A stretch of DNA of 8,644 bases from Candidatus Adiutrix sp. Lineage in GTDB: Bacteria; Desulfobacterota; Desulfarculia; Adiutricales; Adiutricaceae. Location: positions 1 through 8,644 of the forward strand of contig JAITBV010000258.1 in assembly GCA_031283395.1 (NCBI GenBank). Direction: 5' to 3'. Every line of letters starts with the position of its first letter. The first letter of the stretch is position 1. The position numbers were made by a program, and so were the translations under genes. Of this stretch, positions 1-6,362 are shown piece after piece. Under the pieces are notes generated by a model that was given only the letters and a program-made list of their open reading frames with translations, had not been told where the DNA came from and made no database searches.

Positions 1-646
1 CAATGACCCGGGCCCCGGCCCCCAGGGGCTGGCCCAACTGGGCCGGGGTGACCTTGCCCCGGGGCAGAAGCACGGCCGATCTGACGGCCGGGCCCAGGGC
101 GGCCGCGTAAAGGGCGGCCGCGGCCGAAGTGTCGCCGGTGGAGGCGCAGACGGCCAGCACTTCCGTTAGGCCCCGGGTCCGCCGGAGATGGTTCAGATAG
201 GACAGGGCCGCGGCCATGCCCCGATCCTTGAAGGAGGCGCTGGGGTTCAGACCGTCATGCTTGATGAAGACTTCCAGGCCGAAGCCGGAGGCCAAATGGG
301 GCGGGACGGCCACCACCGGGGTGTGCCCCTCGCCGAGGTAGACCACGTCTTCCAGGGGTATCAGCGGGGCCAGAAACTCGTGGAAGGCGAAGACGCCCCG
401 GAGGGGCTGAAGATTGAGAAGGCGGCGATAATCAAAGAGCCGCCTCCAGAATTGGCCGGAAAAACCCCGGAGGACCTCGTCGGCCCCATCCTCCAAAAGG
501 AGCAAGCCCCCGCAGGCGGGACAGGTGTAGTGGAGCCGCTCGGGCGGCTCGGCCCGGCCGCAGGCCAGGCAGTTATAGGCCAGCCCCGGCCGGGGCTTGG
601 GGATGAGGTGGGGCCGAAGGTCGGACGGAGCCTCTTCTAATTTCAT
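1..646 (-). CDS. thrC: Threonine synthase, N-terminal part (runs off the left edge)
   Basis: PLP-dependent enzyme converting O-phosphohomoserine to threonine, the last step of threonine synthesis. About 215 residues are visible; the C-terminal half lies outside the window. The N-terminus carries a zinc-ribbon-like pair of motifs, C26/C29 and C42/C45, as in many longer bacterial and archaeal threonine synthases. GEGHTP (residues 105-110) is the family's early substrate/cofactor loop. NPSASFKDRG (134-143) contains K140, the expected Schiff-base lysine. CASTGDTSAA, about 30 residues later, is the phosphate-binding loop that grips PLP. The start is the ATG at 646, preceded by only a weak ribosome site (GGTGAT). 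It lies 86 nt downstream of atpE on the same strand with a terminator-like hairpin between, and no convincing promoter was seen, so transcription may depend on read-through. The family call is firm; cysteate synthase-like relatives share the fold but are less likely. Confidence 0.93.
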   Translation of the reverse strand, partial: MKLEEAPSDLRPHLIPKPRPGLAYNCLACGRAEPPERLHYTCPACGGLLLLEDGADEVLRGFSGQFWRRLFDYRRLLNLQPLRGVFAFHEFLAPLIPLEDVVYLGEGHTPVVAVPPHLASGFGLEVFIKHDGLNPSASFKDRGMAAALSYLNHLRRTRGLTEVLAVCASTGDTSAAAALYAAALGPAVRSAVLLPRGKVTPAQLGQPLGAGARVI

Positions 647-671
647 GGATCACCAGAAAGCGGACGGCCCC

Positions 672-708
672 AAGAAAAGGCGGCTTCCGAGCCTTCGGAA
701 GCCGCCTT
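672..708 (-). terminator. Rho-independent terminator or attenuator after atpE
   Basis: A perfect 14-bp inverted repeat (arms 677-690 and 695-708, 4-nt loop). On the minus strand it is followed by TTTTCTT, a short interrupted U-tract. It lies 24 nt past the atpE stop and about 30 nt before the thrC start. It probably ends the atpB-atpE transcript, fully or in part. Confidence 0.8.
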
Positions 709-732
709 GAGCTGCGCCGCTTAGCGCTTGGA

Positions 733-1089
733 TCAGCCGACGATGCCGATGAGCTGATCGGCCGAGGGGAGCTTACCGATGAGAATAAAAGCCACCACCA
801 GGGCGTAGATACACAGAGATTCGATCAGGGCCAGGCCGATGATCATGTTCAGGCGGATGACGGGGGCCGTTTCCGGGTTGCGGGCGATGCCGGACAGGGC
901 GCTGAAAATGGACAGGCCCTGGGCGATGCCGGTGCCGAAAGCGGCAAAACCGATGGCAAAGGCGGCGGCCTGGGCGATTTTACCGATCGTTTCCAGAGCG
1001 GCGGCGGCCACAACGCCATCGGCGGCCAGGGCCACGCCGGCGGTGGTCAAAACGGCCAGAGCGGCGCTTAAAGCAACAAACTTTTTCAT
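733..1089 (-). CDS. atpE: F-type ATP synthase subunit c with cleavable signal peptide
   Basis: Forms the membrane rotor ring of F1F0 ATP synthase, carrying the translocated ion. The 118-residue protein starts with a lysine-rich, hydrophobic signal-like segment ending around ALAA (residues 20-23). That makes it longer than the usual c subunit of about 80 residues, a form known in several deltaproteobacteria. Two transmembrane helices follow (about 38-66 and 78-104), joined by the polar loop R70-N71-P72. The ion-binding glutamate is E90 in helix 2, followed by S91 and Y95; helix 1 offers Q57. The helix 1 glycine pattern (G47, G52, G54, G58) is thinner than the canonical GxGxGxG. The ATG at 1089 is chosen over an in-frame TTG at 1095 because AAGGAG (1101-1096) sits 6 nt before the ATG but directly abuts the TTG. 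It follows atpB in the same transcript. Stoichiometry requires far more c than a, so strong translation is expected. Confidence 0.97.
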   Translation of the reverse strand: MKKFVALSAALAVLTTAGVALAADGVVAAAALETIGKIAQAAAFAIGFAAFGTGIAQGLSIFSALSGIARNPETAPVIRLNMIIGLALIESLCIYALVVAFILIGKLPSADQLIGIVG

Positions 1090-1095
1090 GGTCAA

Positions 1096-1101
1096 CTCCT
1101 T
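1096..1101 (-). promoter_or_regulatory. Ribosome binding site of atpE
   Basis: AAGGAG on the minus strand, 6 nt before the ATG at 1089. It decides the start, because the alternative TTG at 1095 would have no spacing. Confidence 0.8.
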
Positions 1102-1139
1102 AAACAGTCTCTTGGGATATGGGCGTGGTGCTTGACGAC

Positions 1140-1161
1140 GGCCCGGCCAAAGGCCGGGGCC
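1140..1161 (-). repeat. GC-rich hairpin between atpB and atpE
   Basis: Arms 1142-1148 and 1152-1158 pair perfectly around an AAA loop and extend by two pairs past a single bulged G. No T-tract follows on the transcribed strand, so it is probably not a terminator. It may be an intercistronic element that protects or sets expression of the downstream atpE message. The stem core (CCCGGCC) recurs in the hairpin at 1938-1959. Confidence 0.5.
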
Positions 1162-1180
1162 GCCGCCCGGGTAAATTATC

Positions 1181-1876
1181 TTAGTGGGCCTCGTGCAGGG
1201 CGTCGCTGACGTAGATCATGGCCAGAAGAGTCATGATGAAGGCCTGGAGGAAACCAGTCAAGAGACCCAGGAACATCATGGGCAGGGGCAGGAAATAGGC
1301 GCCGCCCATGGCGAATAGTATGATGAGAACCAGGTCCTCGCCCATGACGTTGCCAAAGAGGCGCAGGGAAAGGGAAATGAGCCGGGACAGGTGGCTTATG
1401 ACCTCGATGACGAACATCAGGGGAGCCAGGACCAGCATGGGCCCCATGAAGTGCTTGACGTAACGGAAGCCGTGCTTGCTTATCCCCACTATATGGGTCG
1501 TCAGGAAGATGAGCGCGGCCAGGCTGGCCGTGGTGTTGAGGTTGGCGGTGGGCGAGAAGCTGCCGGGGATCAGTCCCTGGAAATTGCAGCACAGGACGAA
1601 AATGAAGATGGTGCCCACCAAGGGGAAGAAGCGCCGGCCGCCTTCGCCCATTATGGAAACCTGGAAGTTTTCCAGGGACTCTATGACATATTCAAAAAAA
1701 TTCTGGAGGCCCGACGGCACCAGGGTGATCTTGGCCGTGGCCAGCTTGGACAGGACGATCAGGACGATCATGATCATCCAGGCATAGGCCAGGTGGGGGT
1801 AGTGGTGGACGAATCCCCCCGCCGATTCGCCGAACAAATCGGCCAGAATCGCCAGAAACATGATGGGATGTTCCAT
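1181..1876 (-). CDS. atpB: F-type ATP synthase subunit a
   Basis: Stator membrane subunit that provides the two ion half-channels against the c ring. The 231-residue product is typical in length and strongly hydrophobic, with about five to six membrane segments. The diagnostic stretch SLSLRLFGN (168-176) contains R172, the essential arginine equivalent to E. coli R210. GLIPG (101-105) and [13 protein letters not shown] (210-222), near the C-terminus, are also family hallmarks. The ATG at 1876 is preceded by GGGAGG (1889-1884) at good spacing. It is the first gene of an atpB-atpE transcript. The usual upstream atpZ/atpI genes are absent, their place being taken by fliD, and the F1 subunits and b/delta must be encoded elsewhere. 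Confidence 0.98.
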   Translation of the reverse strand: MEHPIMFLAILADLFGESAGGFVHHYPHLAYAWMIMIVLIVLSKLATAKITLVPSGLQNFFEYVIESLENFQVSIMGEGGRRFFPLVGTIFIFVLCCNFQGLIPGSFSPTANLNTTASLAALIFLTTHIVGISKHGFRYVKHFMGPMLVLAPLMFVIEVISHLSRLISLSLRLFGNVMGEDLVLIILFAMGGAYFLPLPMMFLGLLTGFLQAFIMTLLAMIYVSDALHEAH

Positions 1877-1908
1877 GGGTCAGCCTCCCTTTTGGAAATC
1901 GTCCGCCC

Positions 1909-1937
1909 ATAATAACAGAATCCACGGCAACAATCAA
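1909..1937 (-). promoter_or_regulatory. Sigma70-type promoter of the atpB-atpE operon
   Basis: On the minus strand: -35 TTGATT (1937-1932), a 17-nt spacer, and -10 TATTAT (1914-1909, 5 of 6 consensus). Transcription would start near 1902, giving a leader of about 25 nt before the atpB ATG. The -35 box lies inside the T-rich tail of the upstream hairpin. Confidence 0.65.
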
Positions 1938-1959
1938 GCCCGGCCACCCGGGGCCGGGC
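1929..1959 (-). terminator. Probable terminator of fliD
   Basis: A perfect 8-bp GC stem (arms 1938-1945 and 1952-1959, 6-nt loop), followed on the minus strand by TTGATTGTT, an imperfect U-tract. It lies about 70 nt past the fliD stop. The weak T-run leaves partial read-through into atpB possible. Confidence 0.6.
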
Positions 1960-1966
1960 CGTGGTA

Positions 1967-1981
1967 ATTATTAATGATAAT
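1967..1981. promoter_or_regulatory. AT-rich near-palindrome upstream of the atp promoter
   Basis: A 15-nt imperfect palindrome, ATTATTAATGATAAT, with one mismatched pair around its centre, in an otherwise GC-rich gap. It is centred about 72 nt upstream of the predicted atp start. It could be a regulator site, but it does not match FNR or Fur consensus convincingly. Identity unknown. Confidence 0.25.
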
Positions 1982-2028
1982 CGCCGGATACTGCCAGGAA
2001 CACCCCTTTCGGCCAGGGTTCGGGGCCG

Positions 2029-4818
2029 TTAGTTATTGTTGTTGTTGAGCTGGGCCATGTGGCTGGCCACCCTCTCCGAGAGGCTGTTCAACTGGGACAG
2101 GGCCGTCTCCAGGCGGGAGAACTTTTTTTCCAGGCGGGCCTTGTACATCTCGATGCGCCTCTCTTCCCGGGCGATCTTGGCGTCAATACCGCCATTGCCG
2201 TTGCTGCCGCTGATGATGGTGTTGTAGTTCTCGGCCAGGACCTTGGTGATGCCCTTGGCGGACTTATAGACGTTGCCGGTCTGGGGGTCTATGACGTCGT
2301 TGGCCCGGGTCAGGTCCGACATGCGGAAGCCGAGCTGCACGGCGAAGCCCGACAGGCGGGGGCGGTCCGCCTCGTCCTCGTGGACGAGCACGGTGTTGCC
2401 GACCGGAAAATCGCTGTCCCCGTTGGTGAAGGTGAAGAGCTTGATCACCGCTTCGGGGTTTCGGGAGAGGCACTCGATCAGCTTGGATTCCTCCACGACG
2501 TAAACTCCCCCCTGGCTCTGGTCGGACCGGATGCCTATGTCGCTGAGCCGGGTGTAGATCAGGCCGTTGTCCTCCAGGTATTGATCGTAGAGTTCATGCT
2601 TTTCCGCCCGGGTGAGCCTGGACCGTTCCGAGGCGTCCGGGAAGCGGGCCTCGATGAACTCGTCGACGGTGAAGATGGAGCGGGTCATGAGCCGGTCCAG
2701 TTCGCTTAAGGAAATCTGAAAACCGTAGTTGCCGATCATGACGCCGTTTTCCTCGCCGCCCTCGGTAGCCCTCTCCACGGTGCCGTTGCTGAGGAGGTTG
2801 GAAACCAGCTTGCCGCCCCCCCACTTGGTGTTCTGCTTGATGAAATTCTTGGTCAGGTTGACCGATTCCACCAGGGACTTGATTTTGTTCGCCATGTCGG
2901 AAACATTGTTCTGGATGGTGATGGTGGCCTTGCCGACCCCTATGAGATTGACCACCGTGCCTTCGATGGTGTCGCTCACCTCGTTGGTCGGCCGCTGCAG
3001 CCAGCTCCCGCCGTCGTTGGGATGGCCGTCGAAGCGGGTCATGCTGTTGGAGGCGTAGCGGGCGTGCTCGAATTTGTCCGGCGAACAATCCATGCGGCTC
3101 AGGAAGGTGGTGGAGAGTATCTCAATGCCGTGCTCCGTCCCGGTATGGGCCCCGGTGAGCACCAGTTTATAGGAAGTGGCCGTGCCCATGCCGTCATTGA
3201 TGACGCTGGCAATGACCCCGGGGTTCTGGGAAAAGTTGTTGATGGCCTCAGCCAGGCCCGCCAGGCCCAGGCCGTCGCCTATGGTCACGGAGTAGTTTTC
3301 GCCGGCGTATCTGAAATCAAACCGGCCCGCGCCCCCGGAGGTCACCGGGCTGGTCTGGTCCGGCCAGCCCTGGTGGATCCACTTGTCGCTGGCGGCCATG
3401 CCGCTGTCGGCGGCCTGCTGGATCACCGGGACCTGGCAGTCGATGGTGAAGGCCTCGTTGGCGATGAAGTTGGTCCCCAAGGTGAAGTCCAACTCCAGGC
3501 CCTGGAGTACTTTCACAGGGTTTTTCAGCCCTCCTTGGCCGTCGTTGGCCGTATGATCCCAATCAGTGGCCTTGATGGTGAAGCTGCCCCGGTTGCCCAG
3601 GGTGTCGGCCCAGGATATGGTGATGTCCTTTTCGCCCAGCACCCCGGTGGTGGTGGGCACGAAGGTGATGGTCTTGTTGCTGGTGCCGGTGTAAACCGAG
3701 CCCTCGGCTATTTTCGGAACGGCCGTGGTGCCCACCAGGCTGGTGGTCACCGGCTCGTCGAAACGCTTTTGGTCCAGGCCCAGGTTGGTGGGGTCGCTGA
3801 TGGTGATGTGGTTGGCCGAGCCGCCCTCGCCCCCGGTGATGACCAGGCGGCTGTAGGCCTGCCCATCCCGGGTTTTGTCGAAGATGATATCGGCCGAAAT
3901 GTTCGGCCCTGTGTAGCCGTCTTCGGCCACGACGGCGTTGATGGCGGCTGCCAATTGTTCCATGGAATAGTTGCCGTTGTAGTAGCCGAAGGTGTCTGGA
4001 TCGTCGGGATCGAACGAGACGCCGGCAGCGTATTTCAGTTCCAGAGTCTTGCCGCCCATGGTGATGGTGAAAGGCTGGGGCCCCGCGCCCTGAGGGACGG
4101 GCTCCAGGGCGTCATAGAGGATGTTGCCGTCAATGTCAATTGGGTAGCCGTAGCCAGTCTCGGTTTCCCGGCCGACGCAATCGGGATAGCTAGGGGGGTC
4201 AGCGGGGTCAAAGGAGTCTTTAAAAACGAGTTGATCATTTTTGTTGATCAGATGGCCGGCCCCGTTGATATAGCACAGAAGTTCCGGCATCACATCGCCG
4301 TTCGTATCCAGAGGGTAACCGGTCACGGGATCCAGGGCATCGTAGTCGACACCCTGGGTCAGCCCGGGCAACAGGGCGGGTTCACCGTTAGCGTACAAGA
4401 GAGCGCCCTCGGCATCCATATTGACTTTACTCGGGATGAGGCCGATGGGCTGATCGGCCCGGAAGGAGGCGGAAGCGACCTTCTCCCGGATATTTTCGCC
4501 CACTTCCACCTCATAGGACCCGGCGGGGGCGGTGGAGAGGTTGGTCAGGGTGACCACCTTGTCGTTGGAGCTGACGGCGCTCCGGCTCAACAGCTTGTCC
4601 CGGGTGTCAAAGCTATTGGCGTCGATCTTCAGGGCCGACAGCCGGGTGTCCAGGCCGGTGATGGCGGTCAGCTTCTTCAGCCACTCGCTCTTCCAGGTCT
4701 CCTGCCGGGTGATGGCGCGCCGCTCAATGGCCACCAACTGTTCGACCACTTTGCCGAAGTCCGTGTCCGAAGCCAGGCCGGTCCACCTGATGCCCCCGGA
4801 AATCGTCGATACCGCCAT
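2029..4818 (-). CDS. fliD: Flagellar filament cap protein FliD (hook-associated protein 2), oversized
   Basis: FliD is exported through the flagellar channel and caps the filament tip, where it guides flagellin folding. The N-terminal domain (about 13-110) shows the family pattern: GLAS, VEQLVAIERR, a helical KKL..ITGLDTRLSALK stretch, then APAGSYEVEV. The C-terminal domain (about 615-929) has the IEGTVVNLIGVG strand, a long helical region, and a terminal amphipathic coiled coil (about 876-922) ending in SQLNSLSERVASHMAQLN, typical of FliD. Length is 929 residues against about 470 in E. coli. Extra material comprises an Asp/Asn-rich insertion (about 120-245), two flagellin IN-like segments (about 246-342 and 498-570), and a beta-rich module between them (about 370-465). 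A charged helical insert lies at about 716-750, and the end is five asparagines. The ATG at 4818 has GGGAGG 5 nt upstream. A sigma28 promoter precedes it. No fliS, flaG or flagellin gene is adjacent. Confidence 0.92.
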   Translation of the reverse strand: MAVSTISGGIRWTGLASDTDFGKVVEQLVAIERRAITRQETWKSEWLKKLTAITGLDTRLSALKIDANSFDTRDKLLSRSAVSSNDKVVTLTNLSTAPAGSYEVEVGENIREKVASASFRADQPIGLIPSKVNMDAEGALLYANGEPALLPGLTQGVDYDALDPVTGYPLDTNGDVMPELLCYINGAGHLINKNDQLVFKDSFDPADPPSYPDCVGRETETGYGYPIDIDGNILYDALEPVPQGAGPQPFTITMGGKTLELKYAAGVSFDPDDPDTFGYYNGNYSMEQLAAAINAVVAEDGYTGPNISADIIFDKTRDGQAYSRLVITGGEGGSANHITISDPTNLGLDQKRFDEPVTTSLVGTTAVPKIAEGSVYTGTSNKTITFVPTTTGVLGEKDITISWADTLGNRGSFTIKATDWDHTANDGQGGLKNPVKVLQGLELDFTLGTNFIANEAFTIDCQVPVIQQAADSGMAASDKWIHQGWPDQTSPVTSGGAGRFDFRYAGENYSVTIGDGLGLAGLAEAINNFSQNPGVIASVINDGMGTATSYKLVLTGAHTGTEHGIEILSTTFLSRMDCSPDKFEHARYASNSMTRFDGHPNDGGSWLQRPTNEVSDTIEGTVVNLIGVGKATITIQNNVSDMANKIKSLVESVNLTKNFIKQNTKWGGGKLVSNLLSNGTVERATEGGEENGVMIGNYGFQISLSELDRLMTRSIFTVDEFIEARFPDASERSRLTRAEKHELYDQYLEDNGLIYTRLSDIGIRSDQSQGGVYVVEESKLIECLSRNPEAVIKLFTFTNGDSDFPVGNTVLVHEDEADRPRLSGFAVQLGFRMSDLTRANDVIDPQTGNVYKSAKGITKVLAENYNTIISGSNGNGGIDAKIAREERRIEMYKARLEKKFSRLETALSQLNSLSERVASHMAQLNNNNN

Positions 4819-4856
4819 GCTGACCTCCCTTTATCCACCTCGGAAATATTTAATAC

Positions 4857-4883
4857 TTATCGGCTGCCGGGCCGCTTTTTTTA
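4857..4883 (-). promoter_or_regulatory. Sigma28 (FliA) promoter of fliD
   Basis: On the minus strand: TAAAAAAA (4883-4876), an 11-nt spacer, and GCCGATAA (4864-4857). The established sigma28 consensus is TAAAGTTT-N11-GCCGATAA. The -10 matches 8 of 8, the TAAA core of the -35 is intact, and the spacing is exact. Transcription would begin near 4850, giving a leader of about 31 nt. This fits late-class flagellar expression of fliD independent of the upstream pil genes. Confidence 0.85.
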
Positions 4884-4968
4884 AATCCGGCCGGCCCTTG
4901 GGGACAAACCAGGGGCGGAGCCTTCGGCCCTTGATATGCAATAAACATTCCAATCGTCAGGAGGTAAA

Positions 4969-6333
4969 TTATGCCTGGTCGGGGGCCGGCCGCCCGGCCG
5001 CGGTGGGCAAATAGACGCAGAAGGTGGTCGGGCCGGAGGGCCCGGAATCGACGGTAATGTCCCCGCCGCCCTCGTGCAATAAACGGGTGACTATGGCCAG
5101 GCCCAGGCCGTGGCCGGTGGATTTGGTGGTGAAGAAGGGCTGGAAAAGCTGGGGTATATTTTCCGGGAGTATGGGCGGGCCGTCGTTTATGACCCTAAAG
5201 GCCACATGATCCGGCCAGTCCGGGTCCAGCCCGATCTCGACGCCTATGGTCAGGTTTTCCTGCCGGTCTCCGGCCTCCGCGGCGTTGTTCAGAAGGTTCC
5301 AGACTATCTGGCTGAAATGGCCGCGATCAAAAAAAACCGGGGGGACCCGCTCGAAACGTCTTTCCAGCGACAGGCCGGGCCTGGAGTTGCGGATGAAAAC
5401 CTGGAGGTGATCTTCCAGGAGGGCCGGCAGCTCCAGCCGGCCGGGTTCCCCCCGGACCGGACGGGCGAAGGAGAGGAAATTGTCGGTGAGCTTGGCCAGG
5501 CGGTCCATTTCCCGGCCGATGATGCCGGTCAGGCGTCTTTGGTCCTCGGGGTTCGGGGCCTCCTTGGCCAGCATATGCCAGGCCCCGGTCATGGAAGCCA
5601 GGGGGGTGCGCAGTTCATGGGCCAGGCCGGCGGCCATCTCCCCCAGGGCGGCCAGGTGCTCGGCCCGGCGCACGGCCTCCTCCAGGCGCCCCAGGTGGGC
5701 CTGGCTGGCGACCAGGGCGCGGTGGGAAAGGGCGAGCTGGCTGGCCAGGTGACCGCTTAAAAAGGCCACCAGGTAGCCGGCCCCCGTGTTTATGACGATG
5801 CGTTCCAGGCGGACGGCCAGGATGACGTTAAGCGGCAGGGCCGGCTCCAGGCCGGGCCCGGCCAGGGCCCGGGGCAGGAATTCCGCCAGGAGCCTGATTC
5901 CCTGGGAGGTGATGAGCCCGCCCCAGAGCAGGGCGGAAAAGGTGGCCACCACCAGGGGGAGGCGGGGGCCGCCGAGAAAGGAGCTGTTGATGATGGCGAT
6001 TATGAAAAGAAAGGGAAAGGGGCTGGGCTCTCCGCCGGTGATGAGGGTCAGGCAGATGGCCAAAGCCAGGTCGGTCACCACTTGGGAGGCCACCTGAAAA
6101 CCTGTCGCGACCGCGTCGCGGACCAGATAAAAAACGATGGCCAGACAGAAGTAGAAGCCCACCACGGTCAGCCCGGCCTGGAACCAGGACAGGGGCAGAC
6201 CGCGGCCGTAGCCGCGGGTCTGGAGCAGGACCAGGGAAGCGCCCAGAAATAGGCTGATGCCCAGGCGCAGGATCATCAGCCAGCGCTGACGCGAGGCCGC
6301 CGGGCGCGTTATGGCGGCCGCCTGCCGGCTCAT
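4969..6333 (-). CDS. pilS: PilS-type membrane sensor histidine kinase
   Basis: Sensor kinase of two-component signalling, expected to sit in the inner membrane and phosphorylate a PilR-type sigma54 activator that controls pilin expression. The 454 residues begin with about six hydrophobic segments (roughly 20-38, 52-70, 84-100, 106-120, 126-142, 172-194). A short charged helix leads straight into the dimerisation domain. LAHELRTPL (237-245) holds the phospho-acceptor H239. The ATPase domain shows an N-box (NLLNNAAEA, 346-354), a D-box with D384 (NDG), and an F/G box (PFFTTKSTGHGLGL, 399-412). All catalytic boxes are intact. Unlike Pseudomonas PilS there is no room for a PAS domain between membrane part and kinase. 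It starts 29 nt after the pilC stop, so co-transcription is likely. The ribosome site is poor, and the start could instead be M20. No response regulator gene follows. The pilS assignment rests on the pilC neighbour and topology. Confidence 0.82.
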   Translation of the reverse strand: MSRQAAAITRPAASRQRWLMILRLGISLFLGASLVLLQTRGYGRGLPLSWFQAGLTVVGFYFCLAIVFYLVRDAVATGFQVASQVVTDLALAICLTLITGGEPSPFPFLFIIAIINSSFLGGPRLPLVVATFSALLWGGLITSQGIRLLAEFLPRALAGPGLEPALPLNVILAVRLERIVINTGAGYLVAFLSGHLASQLALSHRALVASQAHLGRLEEAVRRAEHLAALGEMAAGLAHELRTPLASMTGAWHMLAKEAPNPEDQRRLTGIIGREMDRLAKLTDNFLSFARPVRGEPGRLELPALLEDHLQVFIRNSRPGLSLERRFERVPPVFFDRGHFSQIVWNLLNNAAEAGDRQENLTIGVEIGLDPDWPDHVAFRVINDGPPILPENIPQLFQPFFTTKSTGHGLGLAIVTRLLHEGGGDITVDSGPSGPTTFCVYLPTAAGRPAPDQA

Positions 6334-6362
6334 GCCGGGGTTCCCCGCCGCCCCCCGAGGCT

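Noticed and set aside
188..640. A 150-codon plus-strand open frame at the left edge
   Set aside because: It is the reverse-strand shadow of thrC, whose frame contains the zinc-ribbon cysteines and the PLP lysine.
1090..1095. TTG start for atpE, two codons upstream
   Set aside because: The Shine-Dalgarno AAGGAG would directly abut the TTG, while the ATG at 1089 has ideal 6-nt spacing.
3022..4884. A 620-codon open frame on the plus strand, opposite fliD
   Set aside because: It is antisense to a clear FliD homologue, has low-complexity Gly/Val/Asp-rich composition typical of reverse frames in GC-rich genes, and has no recognisable domain.
4960..5057. Plus-strand AGGAGGTAAATTATG followed by a 28-codon, arginine-rich open frame inside the pilS 3' end
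   Set aside because: The ribosome site is excellent by chance, but the frame is antisense to pilS, its composition is what reverse-strand GC-rich coding gives, and no promoter was found.
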